Below, one piece after another: positions 22,630 to 34,800 of a stretch of DNA of 64,000 bases. Both the position numbers and the translations under genes were made by a program. How positions within the stretch are numbered: position 1 is the first letter of the stretch; every line of letters begins with the position of its first letter. Below the pieces are notes generated by a model, which worked only from the letters and a program-made list of their open reading frames with translations, was not told the origin of the DNA and did no database searches. Origin of the DNA: Telopea speciosissima (taxonomy: Eukaryota; Streptophyta; Magnoliopsida; Proteales; Proteaceae); contig NC_057917.1 of NCBI RefSeq assembly GCF_018873765.1, positions 52,817,464 through 52,881,463 of the forward strand, read 5' to 3'.

Positions 22630-23825
22630 TTGATTTTCCTTGAGCAATAGGATTTTTTTTTAAATTATTACTTTATCCCTTGTCTGTACCATTTCATTGA
22701 TACAATGTGAGAAGACGATTCAAACAAAACCCAAAACCGCCAACCCAGGGCTCCGCTGTGGCACTACAGGGCGTTCGATGTAGATCGGACGGCCTGCAAC
22801 ACCTAAGCACGCATCCCAACACATGGGCGCTGTATGGGGGGCTGCATGCCCGGGTGCTGCAGTCCATCCAATACCCCTCCCAGGAATAATGACACCCATT
22901 CCACTATCTTCATCATCAACAACGAAGGGATTTACTTTCACCAAAGGTGGAGGAAACTCGATCCATCTATGGGAGACAAGTGAAGTGAGTGTGTCTTGCA
23001 ATTGCAAACCTACATATAACTTCTTGTATTGTTGTAAGCTTCTTTCTTCCCAACTATTTAGTGGGATAACCACTTACTCCATCAGTGCATCTACTCACTC
23101 AATCCATTCCTTTAATTGCAACCACTTTGGCATATGCAGTTCTACTCATCATTAGACATCAAGAAAAAGACATGCATTTATCCTTTTTCTGCCAATAAAA
23201 TGCCAAGAAACATTTATGATTGGATATATCCCTCCGTTTCTTTCCACTCAACACTCCAACTTCACATCTCTTCACATCACCATAGGGAGATGTTTTTTTG
23301 TAGAAGGAAATTTCATTTCAAGAGAACATGTATAGCCTAAAGCTTCATCAACAAGAAGTTCATGAAGCCAAAGAATGGAATATGGTTATTCTGTCTTACA
23401 CGAAATTGATAGGACCTTCTGAGTCAAATTATCAACAAGAGAACAAAATGATAGAAATGTATCTGTTACACAAACAATATCTTTGATAATTGGGGTAATG
23501 ATGAAATGAGTCCCGACATTCCCTGGGTTGGCAATAGAGAAAATAATTTCAATGTTATCCGATTCAACAATGATGTGATTCACCTAGGGATTTAGCATCA
23601 AGTAAACCACCGACAGGACTAGTAGAAAATATTTACTGGTGAAGAAAACTTAGTCGTAAGAAAATTACAAATGCAAACCCTTCTAACCTTGTAATCAGAT
23701 GGGTCATGCTTCTGTAAACCCATTGTAACACAAAAATCTCTGTAAACCTCTCTCATAATGGGTTCTGCTTCCTTAAACTCACTTAAACACAAAAATCTCC
23801 ATAAACCTCTCTCTGCAAGTTAATA
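22630..23825. other. Intergenic, decayed repeat sequence
   Basis: A GC-rich patch at 22740-22870 resembles the foldback sequences elsewhere in the window. A minus-strand open frame at 22720-23073 has no family match. At 23386-23583 the minus strand reads VESDNIEIIFSI..PIIKDI, faintly like the C-terminal RNase H of L1 LINEs; it is too short to be sure. Confidence 0.4.
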
Positions 23826-24186
23826 TAACAACAACAACTCAATCATGGATCTTTGCCCTTCAATCAGCTCTATTTTTAGATCATATTTGATAAAAGACCT
23901 AAGTTATGCATATTTTTCCTCACCACTTCTCTTAAGGTCATTTTAAGTTTGCCCTTGGCTCTTTTAGTTCTTTCAATCTGAATCAAATCACTCATCCGTA
24001 CTGGTACATCCAAAGGCCTATGTTGAACATAATTATGCCACCTCAAATGACTTTCTTGTAGCTTATCATGCATCGTATTTCTTATTTTATTCTTCTTAGT
24101 TTTACCACTCATCCATCTCAACATCTTCATTTCCGCTACATTGTGTTTGCCTGTATGATGCTTCTTAGCTACCCAACATTCCACAT

Positions 24187-24866
24187 AGGGATGTCAAAAC
24201 CTAGTCTGAACCAGTAAAACCAATAAAAAAAAGCCAAGATTGAATCGAACCGATCCTTATTGGCCTGGTTTTGGGCTGAACCGATCGATATCCAGATCGA
24301 AAACCGAATGAAACCGATAAAAATTTAATTGAGTACGAGATTATGAATAGGTGAAATGACTAGTCTGAACCGAAAATTCTTATAAATCAATGAGTATAAG
24401 GTTATGAATAGGGGAATTGATTTGTAACAATGCTTCCATTATTCTGTTTGTTCACTACACAAAATTTAGACAGTTAAATGAATGATTTGATAGTAGAATT
24501 TATTTTTTTATTTCAATATTTGTTATTTTTTCTCACTGACTAGTTATCCATTGATTTCAATATTAGTTATCTTCCCCTTATAATTTATTCCTCTTTGTTC
24601 CGATTATAACATGAAGACATCAAAACAATTTCTCTATTCTTGGTTATTTACTTGTTTGATTTGGGGAAGATGAACTAAATGTAAGATTTTATTGTGGTTC
24701 AAGCTCGAACCAAACTTATCTAAACTGGTATTAATCCAATACTAGAAAACCGAAACCTTACCAAACCAAAGTTCCTTTACAGTTTGGTTTTGGCCTCACT
24801 CATCCACAGACTGAAACCGATTCAACCTGATCGAAACCGAGCTGAACCGACCATTTGACACTCTTT
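24187..24866. mobile_element. Inverted-repeat element with AGGGGTGTCAAA-type ends (copy 2)
   Basis: The left end is AGGGATGTCAAAACC and the right end, inverted, AAAGAGTGTCAAATGG. Flanking 9-bp repeats ATTCCACAT (24178-24186) and ATTCTACAT (24867-24875) differ at one base. It is homologous to copy 1 along its length. Removing the element and one repeat joins the RTE frame into MLYDVECWVAKKHH, so it inserted into that LINE after the LINE arrived. Non-autonomous, no ORF. Confidence 0.85.
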
Positions 24867-25236
24867 ATTCTACATCATACAACATAATTAGTTGTATGAC
24901 ATCCTATAAAATTTCCCTTTCAAGCCTTAAAGAAATGCGTCGATCACACAATACTCCGAACGCATATCTCCATTTCATCCATCTTATTTTAATTCTCTGT
25001 GAAACATTATCCTCTGTATCTTCTTTATTTATGATTGGACCCAAATACTTGAAATAATCACTTCAGGAAAGCTCCCTCTCATTAACTTTCACTACCTCAT
25101 TATCCGTCCTTCGTGTAATTAAAATTACACAAGCAAATAAAGACTCAAAGCTAATCATTGATATTTTAATTGAGAATCCACTACTTTGAACAGCCCCCAC
25201 AGGTGTTACACTAGTCAACCACATCATCATACATAT

Positions 25237-25479
25237 CTTTAAGGGTATAGGTTGGACCTGCCGACATTATGCCCAACCTAAGTCTATCTCCCTCCTAACA
25301 CTTGTAGAAATGAACCCCCCCCCCATTGGACACTACAACTAACTCCAAGAAGCTAACAACATCCCTTTAAGGGTATAGGTTGGACCTGCCGACATTATGC
25401 CCAACCTAAGTCTATCTCCCTCCTAAACACTTGTGAAATGACCCCCATTGACACTCAACTAACTCAGAAGCTAACAACT
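25237..25479. repeat. Tandem duplication of about 128 bp with many 1-base gaps
   Basis: Copy 1 (25237-25364) and copy 2 (25365-25479) both start CTTTAAGGGTATAGGTTGG. They are identical for about 75 bases, then copy 2 lacks scattered single bases and has a shorter C-run (5 against 10). Confidence 0.85.
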
Positions 25480-25900
25480 CCGACCTCTCTTTATCTTTAA
25501 TTATGTTCATATATTTATTTGAAACACTTCTCTAACATTTGCTAGATTAACTCATAGGGTCTTTGCCTAACTTTTTTTCTAAATCATTAAAGAAGATACA
25601 AAGATCCTAACAATCTCTAAATTTTCCTATTAGTCACCTTCGGTCATGAATTTTCTTGGCATAAAACCAAATTGATTCTTCATAATAATGGTTTCAATAA
25701 CCCTTTCACAATTAATAAAAATAAAAAAACTTACCACATCATGCTGCGGTTCTTTGATTCCAAGAGAAATTGCATTTGGAGTTCATGCAACTATGAGCCT
25801 CAGGATTTACGAAATCATTTTCCATATCGTATATAACCAAAATCAAATAAATTACCTATTGCCATGGAAAGCCCTTTAATTAATCATCCGTCAAACTGAA

Positions 25901-26792
25901 AATCAGTAAGATGTCGGACTATACTACACAATTGTATCCCATATAACACGATTAATTAAACATAAATTTTCTTCAGGCTCTATCTGTTTCCAGGTAAAAG
26001 CCATGTAAAAGAAAATTTTGCAAGTACAATCATCCAAAAAATAATTTCAATATTAATTGAAAATTTTGCTTCTACACTTCCCTGAAAACAAACAGAACCT
26101 CGATGATGACAGAAAACCATAGAGCAGAAGCAAAAGATAGGAATAAATCTCTCTTCAAAAAGAGCCACCTTGCATCTAAACATCAGTTTCCATTAACATA
26201 CCAAATTGCTCAACACCATAAGTTTCACTAATTCTTTTTTTTTTTTTTTTTAAACCTCTTTTTCGGGTGGCCAAACCACACAGGTTAGTCTTCAAGAGAT
26301 ACCAAACAAAGGGCAACTCAAATTTAGCCCTCTTATACATCATTAAACTTCAAAATCCCCTTGAAAGTTAGCATGAAATATATAAATTATATATATATAA
26401 TCCAACAAGCATGAAGAAACTCACCCAACCACCCACTTATCATGTCATACCATTTCTTTTAAGCTTGGTCTACCTCAGCTACCACAGAGACTGCTTTTGT
26501 AGCTTTTCTTTCACATTCTTGAGCGGTTATTCTGCTTCCTCTCCTTCCATGGCATCATCACTTTTATCCTCTTTTTTCTTTTTCTTTTCATTTTCGTTTT
26601 TTTTTTTTTTTTTTTTTTTTTTCCTTCTCTTGATCAGTAAGATGAAGGAAACTTTCCCAAGGGCAATCCCTGAGGGTTGCCATCTAGATTTTCACAATGG
26701 TAACCCTCAGTCTATCATCGTATTAACCATGGACTAGGTTGGGCCTTCCTTGGTGAATGGAAGAGGCAATGCAGCTACAGCATATTCTCTTT
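25901..26792. other. Intergenic downstream of the DUF789 gene
   Basis: No gene seen. T-runs occur at about 26236-26253 and 26599-26622. The 3' UTR of the minus-strand DUF789 gene ends somewhere above 26400. Confidence 0.6.
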
Positions 26793-29700
26793 TCACCTCC
26801 GAAATGTACCATGTGAAGCAAAGAACTGAAAGTCTGGGTGATTGACCTGAAGCAACCTCAACCAGTTGTCTGCAGCCTGCAAGAGTGAGTTTGCCAATTG
26901 ACGCTCACATCCTCCATTTGGAGTCCACATTGACCCCTTGAACTTATAAGAGGCCAGCCCAAAAACAGGCAGGGAAATCTTGGGGACACCATCCATCCCA
27001 TTGGGATAGGTCACGACAGGAGGAGCCTGTCCACCTCCAGCACCTACAAAGAGTCAAAAAGCATAAATCAAGTTAACAAGAAACTAAATCACCAAATGAA
27101 CAAATGAAAAGTATTCTGTCATCCAAACAAAATAAAACATACATGAAATATGCCTAGTAATGAATAAATGGAGAGTTTTATTATATAAGGGGGTTTACTG
27201 GTATGTGGTGGAGAATGTTCTTGCATCATGATAATCTTCGCATGCATACCAAAAAAAAAAGAGTACCTTCAAATAATGAAACAAAGAATTCATTTTTACC
27301 TCGAATAGGAGTAGAAAGAGAATGGAATGTCAAAAAACAAGCATCCAGATCTCTTAATGTTGGTCCTGTGGGTATCCTGTATATTGGATACCTAGAACAA
27401 ATCAACCAAAAAAATGAGTTAATGATGGCTATTATCAAACAAAGAGATGTGATATTCTAACAAACATCTTGCATCTTACCATGCCACAGAAACCCAACTG
27501 GCTGGAAGCAAATCATAACTTCTGAGTGTCTTAAGTCCAGGAAATCGGGATGCAATATCTGAGATCTGTGACACCAGTGAGGCAATTGTAAGGTATAATC
27601 AGAAAGCAAGGCCAAGGAAAAAGAAATAAATAAGAAAGCAAGGCAGAGAGGCAGATGAAGAAAAACAACTACCTTGTCAGCCAAAGGTTCACGGCTGTAA
27701 GGAGGATCCTGTTCAAAAAACTCAAAAAGCAAGCGACCTCGTGAATTCCCAGCTTCACCATCGTCACTAGAAAAGCCTTCTTGTATAGAAACATGCTTGT
27801 CTCCCAAAGACAATCTGTCCATACGAAGAGGAACCTCACTAGTTAGATGGTGACAATTCCACAGCTCTCTTGAGGATTTCACGCCCCTTTCAAGCTCACA
27901 ATCACTGCTTCCATCACTACTTGAATCTCTATAATAATCGCCATCAGTGTCCTCCCCAGGTCGCCTATAGCATAAGAGAACATTAAATATGGATAAATGT
28001 AATGGAAAATATACAAAAGAAATCAGGGCAGAATATCTAAAGTAGGATCAGGACCAACAGAGGGATTGGAACCAACTAAAAGATTTTTTGTCTCACAGGA
28101 AGAGGGGCGGGGGGGGGGGGGGGGGGGAAGCTCTGTGCATTACATTTCTTTAACTTCCAGAAACTCCCAAAATATTTTTTGCATTTTTAAAATAAATAAA
28201 TAAAATTTAGAACATTGGGACCATGAATTCAAGCTGCGACAGAAATTGATATTGAACTTTCATTGGTGCTATATAAGCCATGTCCTTATAGCATAGAGTC
28301 ACATGTTTCAGAAAGCCAGGAAAGTTAAGACTCTATGGCACGGAGCTAGAGATTTCTAAAAGTCAGCAAAGCTGTGATTTTTCACATCTATTTGGTTCCA
28401 GATGGAGTAAGATACTACTGGTGGATACCAATCATTCCTTTATCAAAGGACCTCCAACTTTGTTCCTCGGATTTTATTGGAGTAGTTAGGTGAGAAGATT
28501 TCAGCAACTTGATTCACTTGGCCAACTATTAGACTCAGCATCACCAATTGCAGTAGGTGTCCTGGGCCCCTGGCAGGTTTGGAATTAGAAAATTGGTTGG
28601 AGATACACAAACAAAAGCCAAGTTCTTCCAATATCGCCACAGAATACAGAAGAGGATATGCTTTTGGAAAGAAGTGAAAATAAATAATAACAAATAAGAA
28701 CCCTATTTCTTATATAATAACCCAAAAACTCCTATCTGAAATAATTATACATATAATAGAAAAACTAAAATATTGCACTTTAGTTTAAAGAACAATAATT
28801 CTTTAGCATTGTGAATGGAAGTTGTTAAGAAATTCAACTTCTTTATTCTAGCGTTTACTCGAATTAGACATATTTTCTCCATCTTCAACCCCTATCACTA
28901 TTGAAACTATTTTCGACCCCCAACCCTGCAAACTACGGCTTTCAAGCACCAGCAGAAAAACTACGTAGTAAGTGTCTTTTCTCTGGCACGCTTCTCAGTA
29001 ACAGCCTATTTCTCAATCTTTCTGACTTGCTCCTACGGAAAGATTGAAAAAACCAGTCATTCACAACCACTGATGAAGGATTCCTCGAAAAGTTAAGGGT
29101 TAGTAATCCTTTTTAGAAATTGAACTGATTCGGTCTTATACATACACGAGGAAGGTAATCAAAAAAGAAAGAACTCACCTTCTTTCTTTTATTACTTAGG
29201 AGCCGTGCAAGATGAAAGTCTCATGCATGGTTTTGATAACAAATGGGGAAATTAATTTCATTGCCTACTAGGAAAGAGTTTGTCATGAAAAATCCAGGTA
29301 AATTAGATTCCAAATGACCTGAGTGAAAAATTGAACATATTTTTTCGGGCAGTTAAAAGCCAAGAACTTCATACAATGGAAAATGAATCACACAATGAAA
29401 AAACGAAAAACAATGATTCTCTTTCCAGAGAAAACAAAAAATACACCTGCCTGCTTCATAGAAGCCCATCCTAACATGCAAGGGATCTACAGATACACTC
29501 AAACACTAATACTACGACTCTCTCCCATCCACCATACTGCTTCACATTAGCTTGTTCTCGCATCAAAGAAAACTACAAATACAAAGCCCTACTCCAGTTT
29601 CCACACAAAAAACACAAGTAGTTACGTTTAAAGAATAAGGAGTTCCAACTATTACCCCGAAAATAACAGAAAAGGAAACACACCAACAATAACTGACTGA

Positions 29701-30731
29701 GCGTCAACAAAAAAAACCGATTTCAAAGAACCAACATTGCATTTTTTTTTGGTACGAACCAACACTGCATTTTTTTTTTTGGTACGAACCAACATTGCAT
29801 TCAAAAGAAACAAAAACAAGACATTGGAATCAATACTTCATATAATCAGAACAGATTGTTAAAATACACAGTTAAAAAACAGCAGGTGCGAAATAAAGTG
29901 AAAAGCTACACATCTATTCCTTTGGTATTCATCAAGTTCAAGACGCATTAAACAAGAAATACTCCCTTGGAAGAAAAAAAATAGGAATATAGCTAATATC
30001 TGAGAACACCATTAGTACCTCGACTTGGCCGACGACCTTGATTCACCATATATTTGGATGCCGGACAAATAGGGGACATAATATTGGACGACACAATCAC
30101 TGCCGTTCAGTATCAAAGGCACCCCTGCGCCATATGCACTCCATTCCTTAAAAGATTCCCACAGATCTCCGAGGGTGAAGTAGGGCTGGAATTCCACATC
30201 GCAAGTCCTCCAACCCCTCATTCTTGTCTACAACCAAACAAAAAACTAAATTAGAACAAAAAAATCGAAAAGAAAAGTTAAAAACATTAGTTGTCAAGAA
30301 GTGAAAAAGAAAATAATAATTGAGATTAAATAGGATAAATGGACCTTAGAGAGGTACTGCGCAGGAACAGATGGTGTTGTTGACTCCAGAAAACGATCGA
30401 GATTACTGGGAGGACCTATAACTGATTCTGAAGCCGGCATAGCCATAGGCTTCGACGTCTCGTCAGATCCCACTCTGTTTTCCAGCTCTCTGTTGTCTGA
30501 TACAACGGCCTTGCCCTTCGTCGCCACTGCCGTGTTCACAGGTCCATTACTCCGAGTTCTTTGAATTTGTTGTTGCTGTGATTGTTGGTGTTGCTGTTGT
30601 TGTTGTTGTTGTTGTTGTTGTTGCTGCTGCTGCTGCTGCTGTTGTTGTTGATGATTCCTCCTTGCTTTCACCGGATTGTAAAATCGATCCTCTCCATGGG
30701 CACGCCCGAACTGCAATCCCGTCCCCAACAT
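26793..30731 (-). CDS. DUF789 family protein, function unknown
   Basis: Six exons: 30731-30345, 30227-30019, 27964-27673, 27565-27480, 27391-27300, 27043-26793; all introns are GT-AG and frame is kept, giving 438 residues. The N-terminus is disordered with a 20-Gln tract (residues 28-47) followed by more Gln and Ser. The conserved DUF789 region starts after [18 protein letters not shown], continues through [71 protein letters not shown] and [14 protein letters not shown], and ends with the [19 protein letters not shown] block. DUF789 is a plant family without an assigned biochemical role; there is no signal peptide or membrane segment. Intron 2 is about 2.05 kb and hosts an organellar relic. 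The gene appears intact. Confidence 0.92.
28109..28127 (+). repeat. Poly-G run of 19 in DUF789 intron 2
   Basis: Nineteen consecutive G, preceded by GGGGC. The gene is transcribed on the minus strand, so its RNA carries a C-run here; the plus strand could form a G-quadruplex. The length is likely to vary between individuals and to be error-prone in assembly. Confidence 0.85.
28950..29260 (+). other. Probable organellar (mitochondrial) DNA insert with group II intron relic
   Basis: The segment ends with a group II intron domain V (29200-29234) and the preceding bases lack the AT-rich look of the surrounding intron. I estimate the insert from composition only; its true ends need alignment to organelle genomes. 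It lies in DUF789 intron 2, in antisense orientation to the gene. Confidence 0.5.
29200..29234 (+). ncRNA. Group II intron domain V relic
   Basis: The 35 bases start GAGCCGTGC, hold a GAAA tetraloop closed by AGAT/GTCT, an AT bulge, and end GCATGGTTTT. The outer helix pairs as G-U, A-U, G-U, C-G, C-G, G-U, U-A, G-C, C-G, and includes the conserved AGC catalytic triad. This is the domain V shape of plant organellar group II introns. Two deviations from the usual plant mitochondrial form (GCAAG for GCGAG, CATGG for CACGG) are both CpG transitions, as expected of decay in the nucleus. Confidence 0.75.
29729..29801. repeat. Tandem repeat of about 29 bp, 2.5 units
   Basis: Units AACCAACATTGCA(T)n GGTACG occur at 29729-29756, 29757-29786 and partly at 29787-29801, in DUF789 intron 2. 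The T-runs differ in length. Confidence 0.85.
30591..30650 (-). repeat. CAA/CAG microsatellite encoding 20 Gln
   Basis: Read on the coding strand: CAA x3, CAG x6, CAA x9, CAG, CAA. It lies in exon 1 of the DUF789 gene, in a disordered region, and is a likely length polymorphism. Confidence 0.9.
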
Positions 30732-31159
30732 CTCCGCAAAGAAAACCCTAATTTAACCTCTTAGAACCCAAATGAGATCGTAGAAGCCCAAATCAACACA
30801 AACCTCCGTATAAATCCAATAGAGACAAATCCACAACACCAGACCCACTGAACTTCCGATTCTGGTCGATGATCGGAAGACCAGAAGCGCTTACTACTTC
30901 CAACAACTTCCGAAATCCGAATCCCACAAACTTCTTGGAAAATCGAAACCTGAAAAGGACGAATCAGATCAAACCCTCACCAGAAAGAGGAGGCAGATGA
31001 ATTCGACCGATCGCGTAAACCCCAACTGGAACCGATAGATCTGATGAGACCGAAAACGGAAAACTATCTTCTTCGTCGCCTGAGAGAGAAGGAAATGGAG
31101 AGGTGGAAGAAAAAGAAGCGGAGAAGAGAACCGAAGAGCAACCAGGGTCAAATAAATGC

Positions 31160-34100
31160 AAAATAAGGGTAAGCGGAGAAGAAGATAAATTAAAATTGTT
31201 GTTTTAATTAAGAAATAATAATTATTAGGGAAGATAACAAAAGAGAAAAATCATAATTAGTATTCCTAAATCCTAATCACTAAGCAGCTGATGTGGGGCT
31301 TGAAGGCGTGCTGTGATTGGCTAGATTTTTAGCATTCGGATTAGATGGGCAGGCAATGGTTGGAAGGATTGTGTGAAACGTGATGACGATGAGGGCCGAG
31401 TGCACACGTGTATGGATAGGATTGAAAGGACTGACCCTTTAATGTTATATATATATTTATTTATTTAGTTAGAGTGAAAGACAAACCTGAGAAATAGAAA
31501 TTCTAAATTTTGTTGCCAAGCCCTAAACTCCCAAGGGGCTCGACGCCTCGTAGTCGTGAGTTTTGGACTTCTGGTCAGTGGACTCAAAACACTGACATGT
31601 TCGGTCCCAACCCAAGTAGGGCCATAGGGGTGCCAGCTGCCAAATGTCAATGGGATGGTCCGGCCGGTTTAGGTCGGACCCAATCGGTCCTCCTCGCACT
31701 GCCCACTAATTTAAGGTTGTGTATCGTTACCGCATTGTTTAGTTAATCAGGCATTCAGGCCTCATAAGCTAGGAATGAACAAATCTATATATTTTAGACG
31801 GTCGGTTATTTAGTTTGTAATCGGGGCAAGTTAATCGAGTTAATTAATTGGGCTATAAACATGTCATAAACAAGTTGATCAAGCTAAAAATGGGTTAATT
31901 GGGAATTATCAAGCATGGTTTATTAAGCAATGACTGAATATTCATTCGGTCTAGGCGTGGCACGGATTAACTAACTGATCAATCCGATTTTAGGTTTTAA
32001 TGAGGCCGCACACTATTATCGCATCGGTCTAGTGTTTTAAGCCCAATACTCGATCGTTTAATAATCGATCGTTCCAATCAAGCCTATCAATGCGGGCCAA
32101 CTTTTAACACCTCAAGGTGGATTTGGTATCCCCAACTCCCTTGAGTCTGTGATTCTTCAGGGGCTCGTGTATCCATGGGCAACCCATGGGCAACTTGGTC
32201 TACCCACCCAAATGAACCGGGACAAACAAATGTGGAGTGGAGTGGATTCACTCGACCAATGAGAAGATAGCTGAGCTGGTTAAAGATAAGATCCTTATTG
32301 TAGCTGGAAACTTGGAGAGTCCTCCTGAATTCTGATCCGGTTTTCGGGTCAAAACTGTCAAAAGCATGAACAGCACCGACCCTTAATTGGAAAATGGAAC
32401 CCACGTCATGCAGTTATGAAGGGCAGGTCAGCAGGAGTTACCTGAAATTCTGATAAGGATGACACCACTTTTGGTTTGTTCTGGTCCAGAATTTGTTTAC
32501 CGTTAACATTAACTCCATGGAATCTACATTTCTTATTACTCTTAAACAAACACGAATTTTTATTTCCTGCTGTTCGCTGCTGTACGGTACAGTGTTGTCC
32601 TTTCACATCGGACGCAAAATAACGATTTAATCTTTTTCGGGCAATGTATTTGGATAAAGAGATTAAGTCATCTTTTCACCCCCATGTGAGGGGACAGCAA
32701 GTGCTGTTCAAATAATGGATATTAGAGGATAACGATCTTAAAAAAAAAACATCATGCTTCTTAAGAATGGCGGCCCTCTTTGGCATAGTTTATAGGATTT
32801 TTTTCAATATAAAAAGCAAGATTTACAGTGAAATTTGGTGAAGTAAACCACCACTCAAAAGACAACTTTAGCAAAGACGCCCCTTTAGCACACATTGTGT
32901 CACTATTCCATTGATGATGCAGATTTTCTCCTCTATTTATCATTAGATCAGATCTTATCTATAATTAAGATGTATTAATAGTGTTTCCATCATGGTTTCA
33001 AATGGATCAGATCAGTCTATCTGGCTTGTTCGATCCTTATAAGGAAAAACCCTAAATATCGATAATATATCGATTGTGGATTGATCCGAATCATGTTTTG
33101 AATCTCTGTTTTGCATGCTACAATCTCGTAAAACTACACCCATCGTCATAGGCTCAATCCCCCCTTTAAGGCAATTAAGTATATCCTAAGAGGTAAGTAT
33201 TTGCTCTTCATTCTCTAAATGTTATCGACAGTATATTTATATCTCGTCTTATTATGATCCACGTAGGATGATGATAAATATTTTAAAATAATAATAATAA
33301 TAATACTTTAAATTTAAAAACTTTTAAGTCGGCCATTGATATTTCTTTTTCCCATTTAGTGGAAGCTCGATGAGCCTTTCATGTTGAGAAAAAATATCTC
33401 TACTAAAAAAATAATTAAGAGAATATATAATCATTAATGTTTAATACCCACCCCAAAAAGAAACTCTTTTCATCATGCCGTATTGGTTATTTGAATATTG
33501 ATTTGGTGGTCTACATAAGTGCATCACTGATTTGGTGGTCTGACCATAAAGATTCTTGAGGTAATAAAATTTTCAAATTTAATACTTTATCTCAACCATA
33601 TAGTTCTATTGTCATTCAAATTTGCTTTCTCTTCAACATTCATCCTTGAACATTTTTTTTCTTTTGAACAATCTCATAAATCTAAGTTCTAGCTCATCGT
33701 TCTTGAGTAACTCAACTTGGACTTAGCTAGGGATACCAATTTGGACTGGAAAATCCATTCCCAACAAGGCCTTGGATAGGCTTTTCAATCTGCATGTTGG
33801 GCATGGCTGAGATTTTCCTGCCTAGGGTTGAGTCGGGTCGGGTCGTGCTTGAGCTGAGGCCTCAGTATGAGCTTGGACAAGTGTGACCTTGTATAAAATT
33901 ATACATACGGTTAAGAAAGAAGGTTATTGAAAGGCCAACTCTGCCTCGCCTAGCCTGAATATGATAAAAATAGGGACCATCAGGATCAATCAGGGCCAAC
34001 CTAGTATAGCTTGCTCCAATTAAGGCTGAGCTAGGTTGACCCCACCAAGGCTACATCTAGATTCATTTAAAGGAACCTATGATCGGGTTGGGGTTTTAAA

Positions 34101-34800
34101 CAATCCGACCTTGTTTGGCCCGGTTGCAATCAGTCTTATCTATTGGTTGTACGTGATGAAGAGCTGCTAATGGGATTTTGGGGGAAAAAACACTATCTAG
34201 TATTGTGGCCCATGTCTCCTCCTCCTCCTCCTAGACATAAAAGTGCATGAAAGTATTGCTTTACCCCCATAGGAAAACGGAAATCCTGTTCTAGGCAATG
34301 CTTGCGGGTGCATTCCTATTAGCCCCCGCAAGCGTGCAAACTCTAGAGGCCCAGACAACACCTCTCTCCTTGAGAGTTTTATTTTTTCTTTTATTTAAGA
34401 TGGTTGATGTAGGATGGGGAGCAAAAAGAACAACTACAATCAACTTCAATTAATGTTGTAGCTCAATTCCATTTGGTGGTGATTTATTGATTCCATTTTT
34501 ATCAAAAAAAAGATCTATTGATTCCATAAGAACAATTTCGATGCCATCTAGAATATTCTCTTTTAATTATTGTCTTGAGGTTTCACACTAAGGAATTCTC
34601 CACCACACATTCTAAGGCTTTCCATTATGGGAAGTCATTTTACTTCCATCTCTTGCCTCTAAACTTAACAACAAGTCACTACCACTCATTACATATTCCT
34701 TCGATAAGCACCTCTCATTACATATTCAAGGAGAAGTTAATAGCACTTATCACAAAATAAAAAAATCACTCTGAACCGATATTCCCAATTCTCATCGGTA
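31160..34800. other. Intergenic, no gene recognised
   Basis: The DUF789 promoter should lie just above 31150. The rest is AT-rich, with TE-derived looking patches at 31500-31720, 31780-32080 and 33820-34120, an AAT microsatellite near 33293, and ATCGATA-type degenerate repeats at 33050-33100. Short open frames match no family. Confidence 0.5.

Larger units (their letters stand above)
23826..25900 (-). mobile_element. RTE-clade LINE remnant, 3' half
   Basis: On the minus strand, pieces of an RTE reverse transcriptase follow in order: NQFGFMPRKFMTE (about 25670), NDLEKKLGKDP (about 25560), KDMYDDVV (about 25230), DYFKYLGPIINKE (about 25050), WMKWRYAFGVLCDRRISL (about 24960), MLYDVECWVAKKHH (about 24890, then 24177) and MKMLRWMSGKTKKNKIRN ending near 23876. 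The tail is rich in TTG triplets (23826-23850), as in RTE elements. Stops, internal deletions and two insertions (24187-24866 and a duplicated segment at 25237-25479) break it. Confidence 0.85.

Noticed and set aside
22720..23073. 117-codon minus-strand open frame
   Set aside because: No motif recognised; it runs through a GC-rich repeat-like patch and no neighbouring exons with matching splice sites were found.
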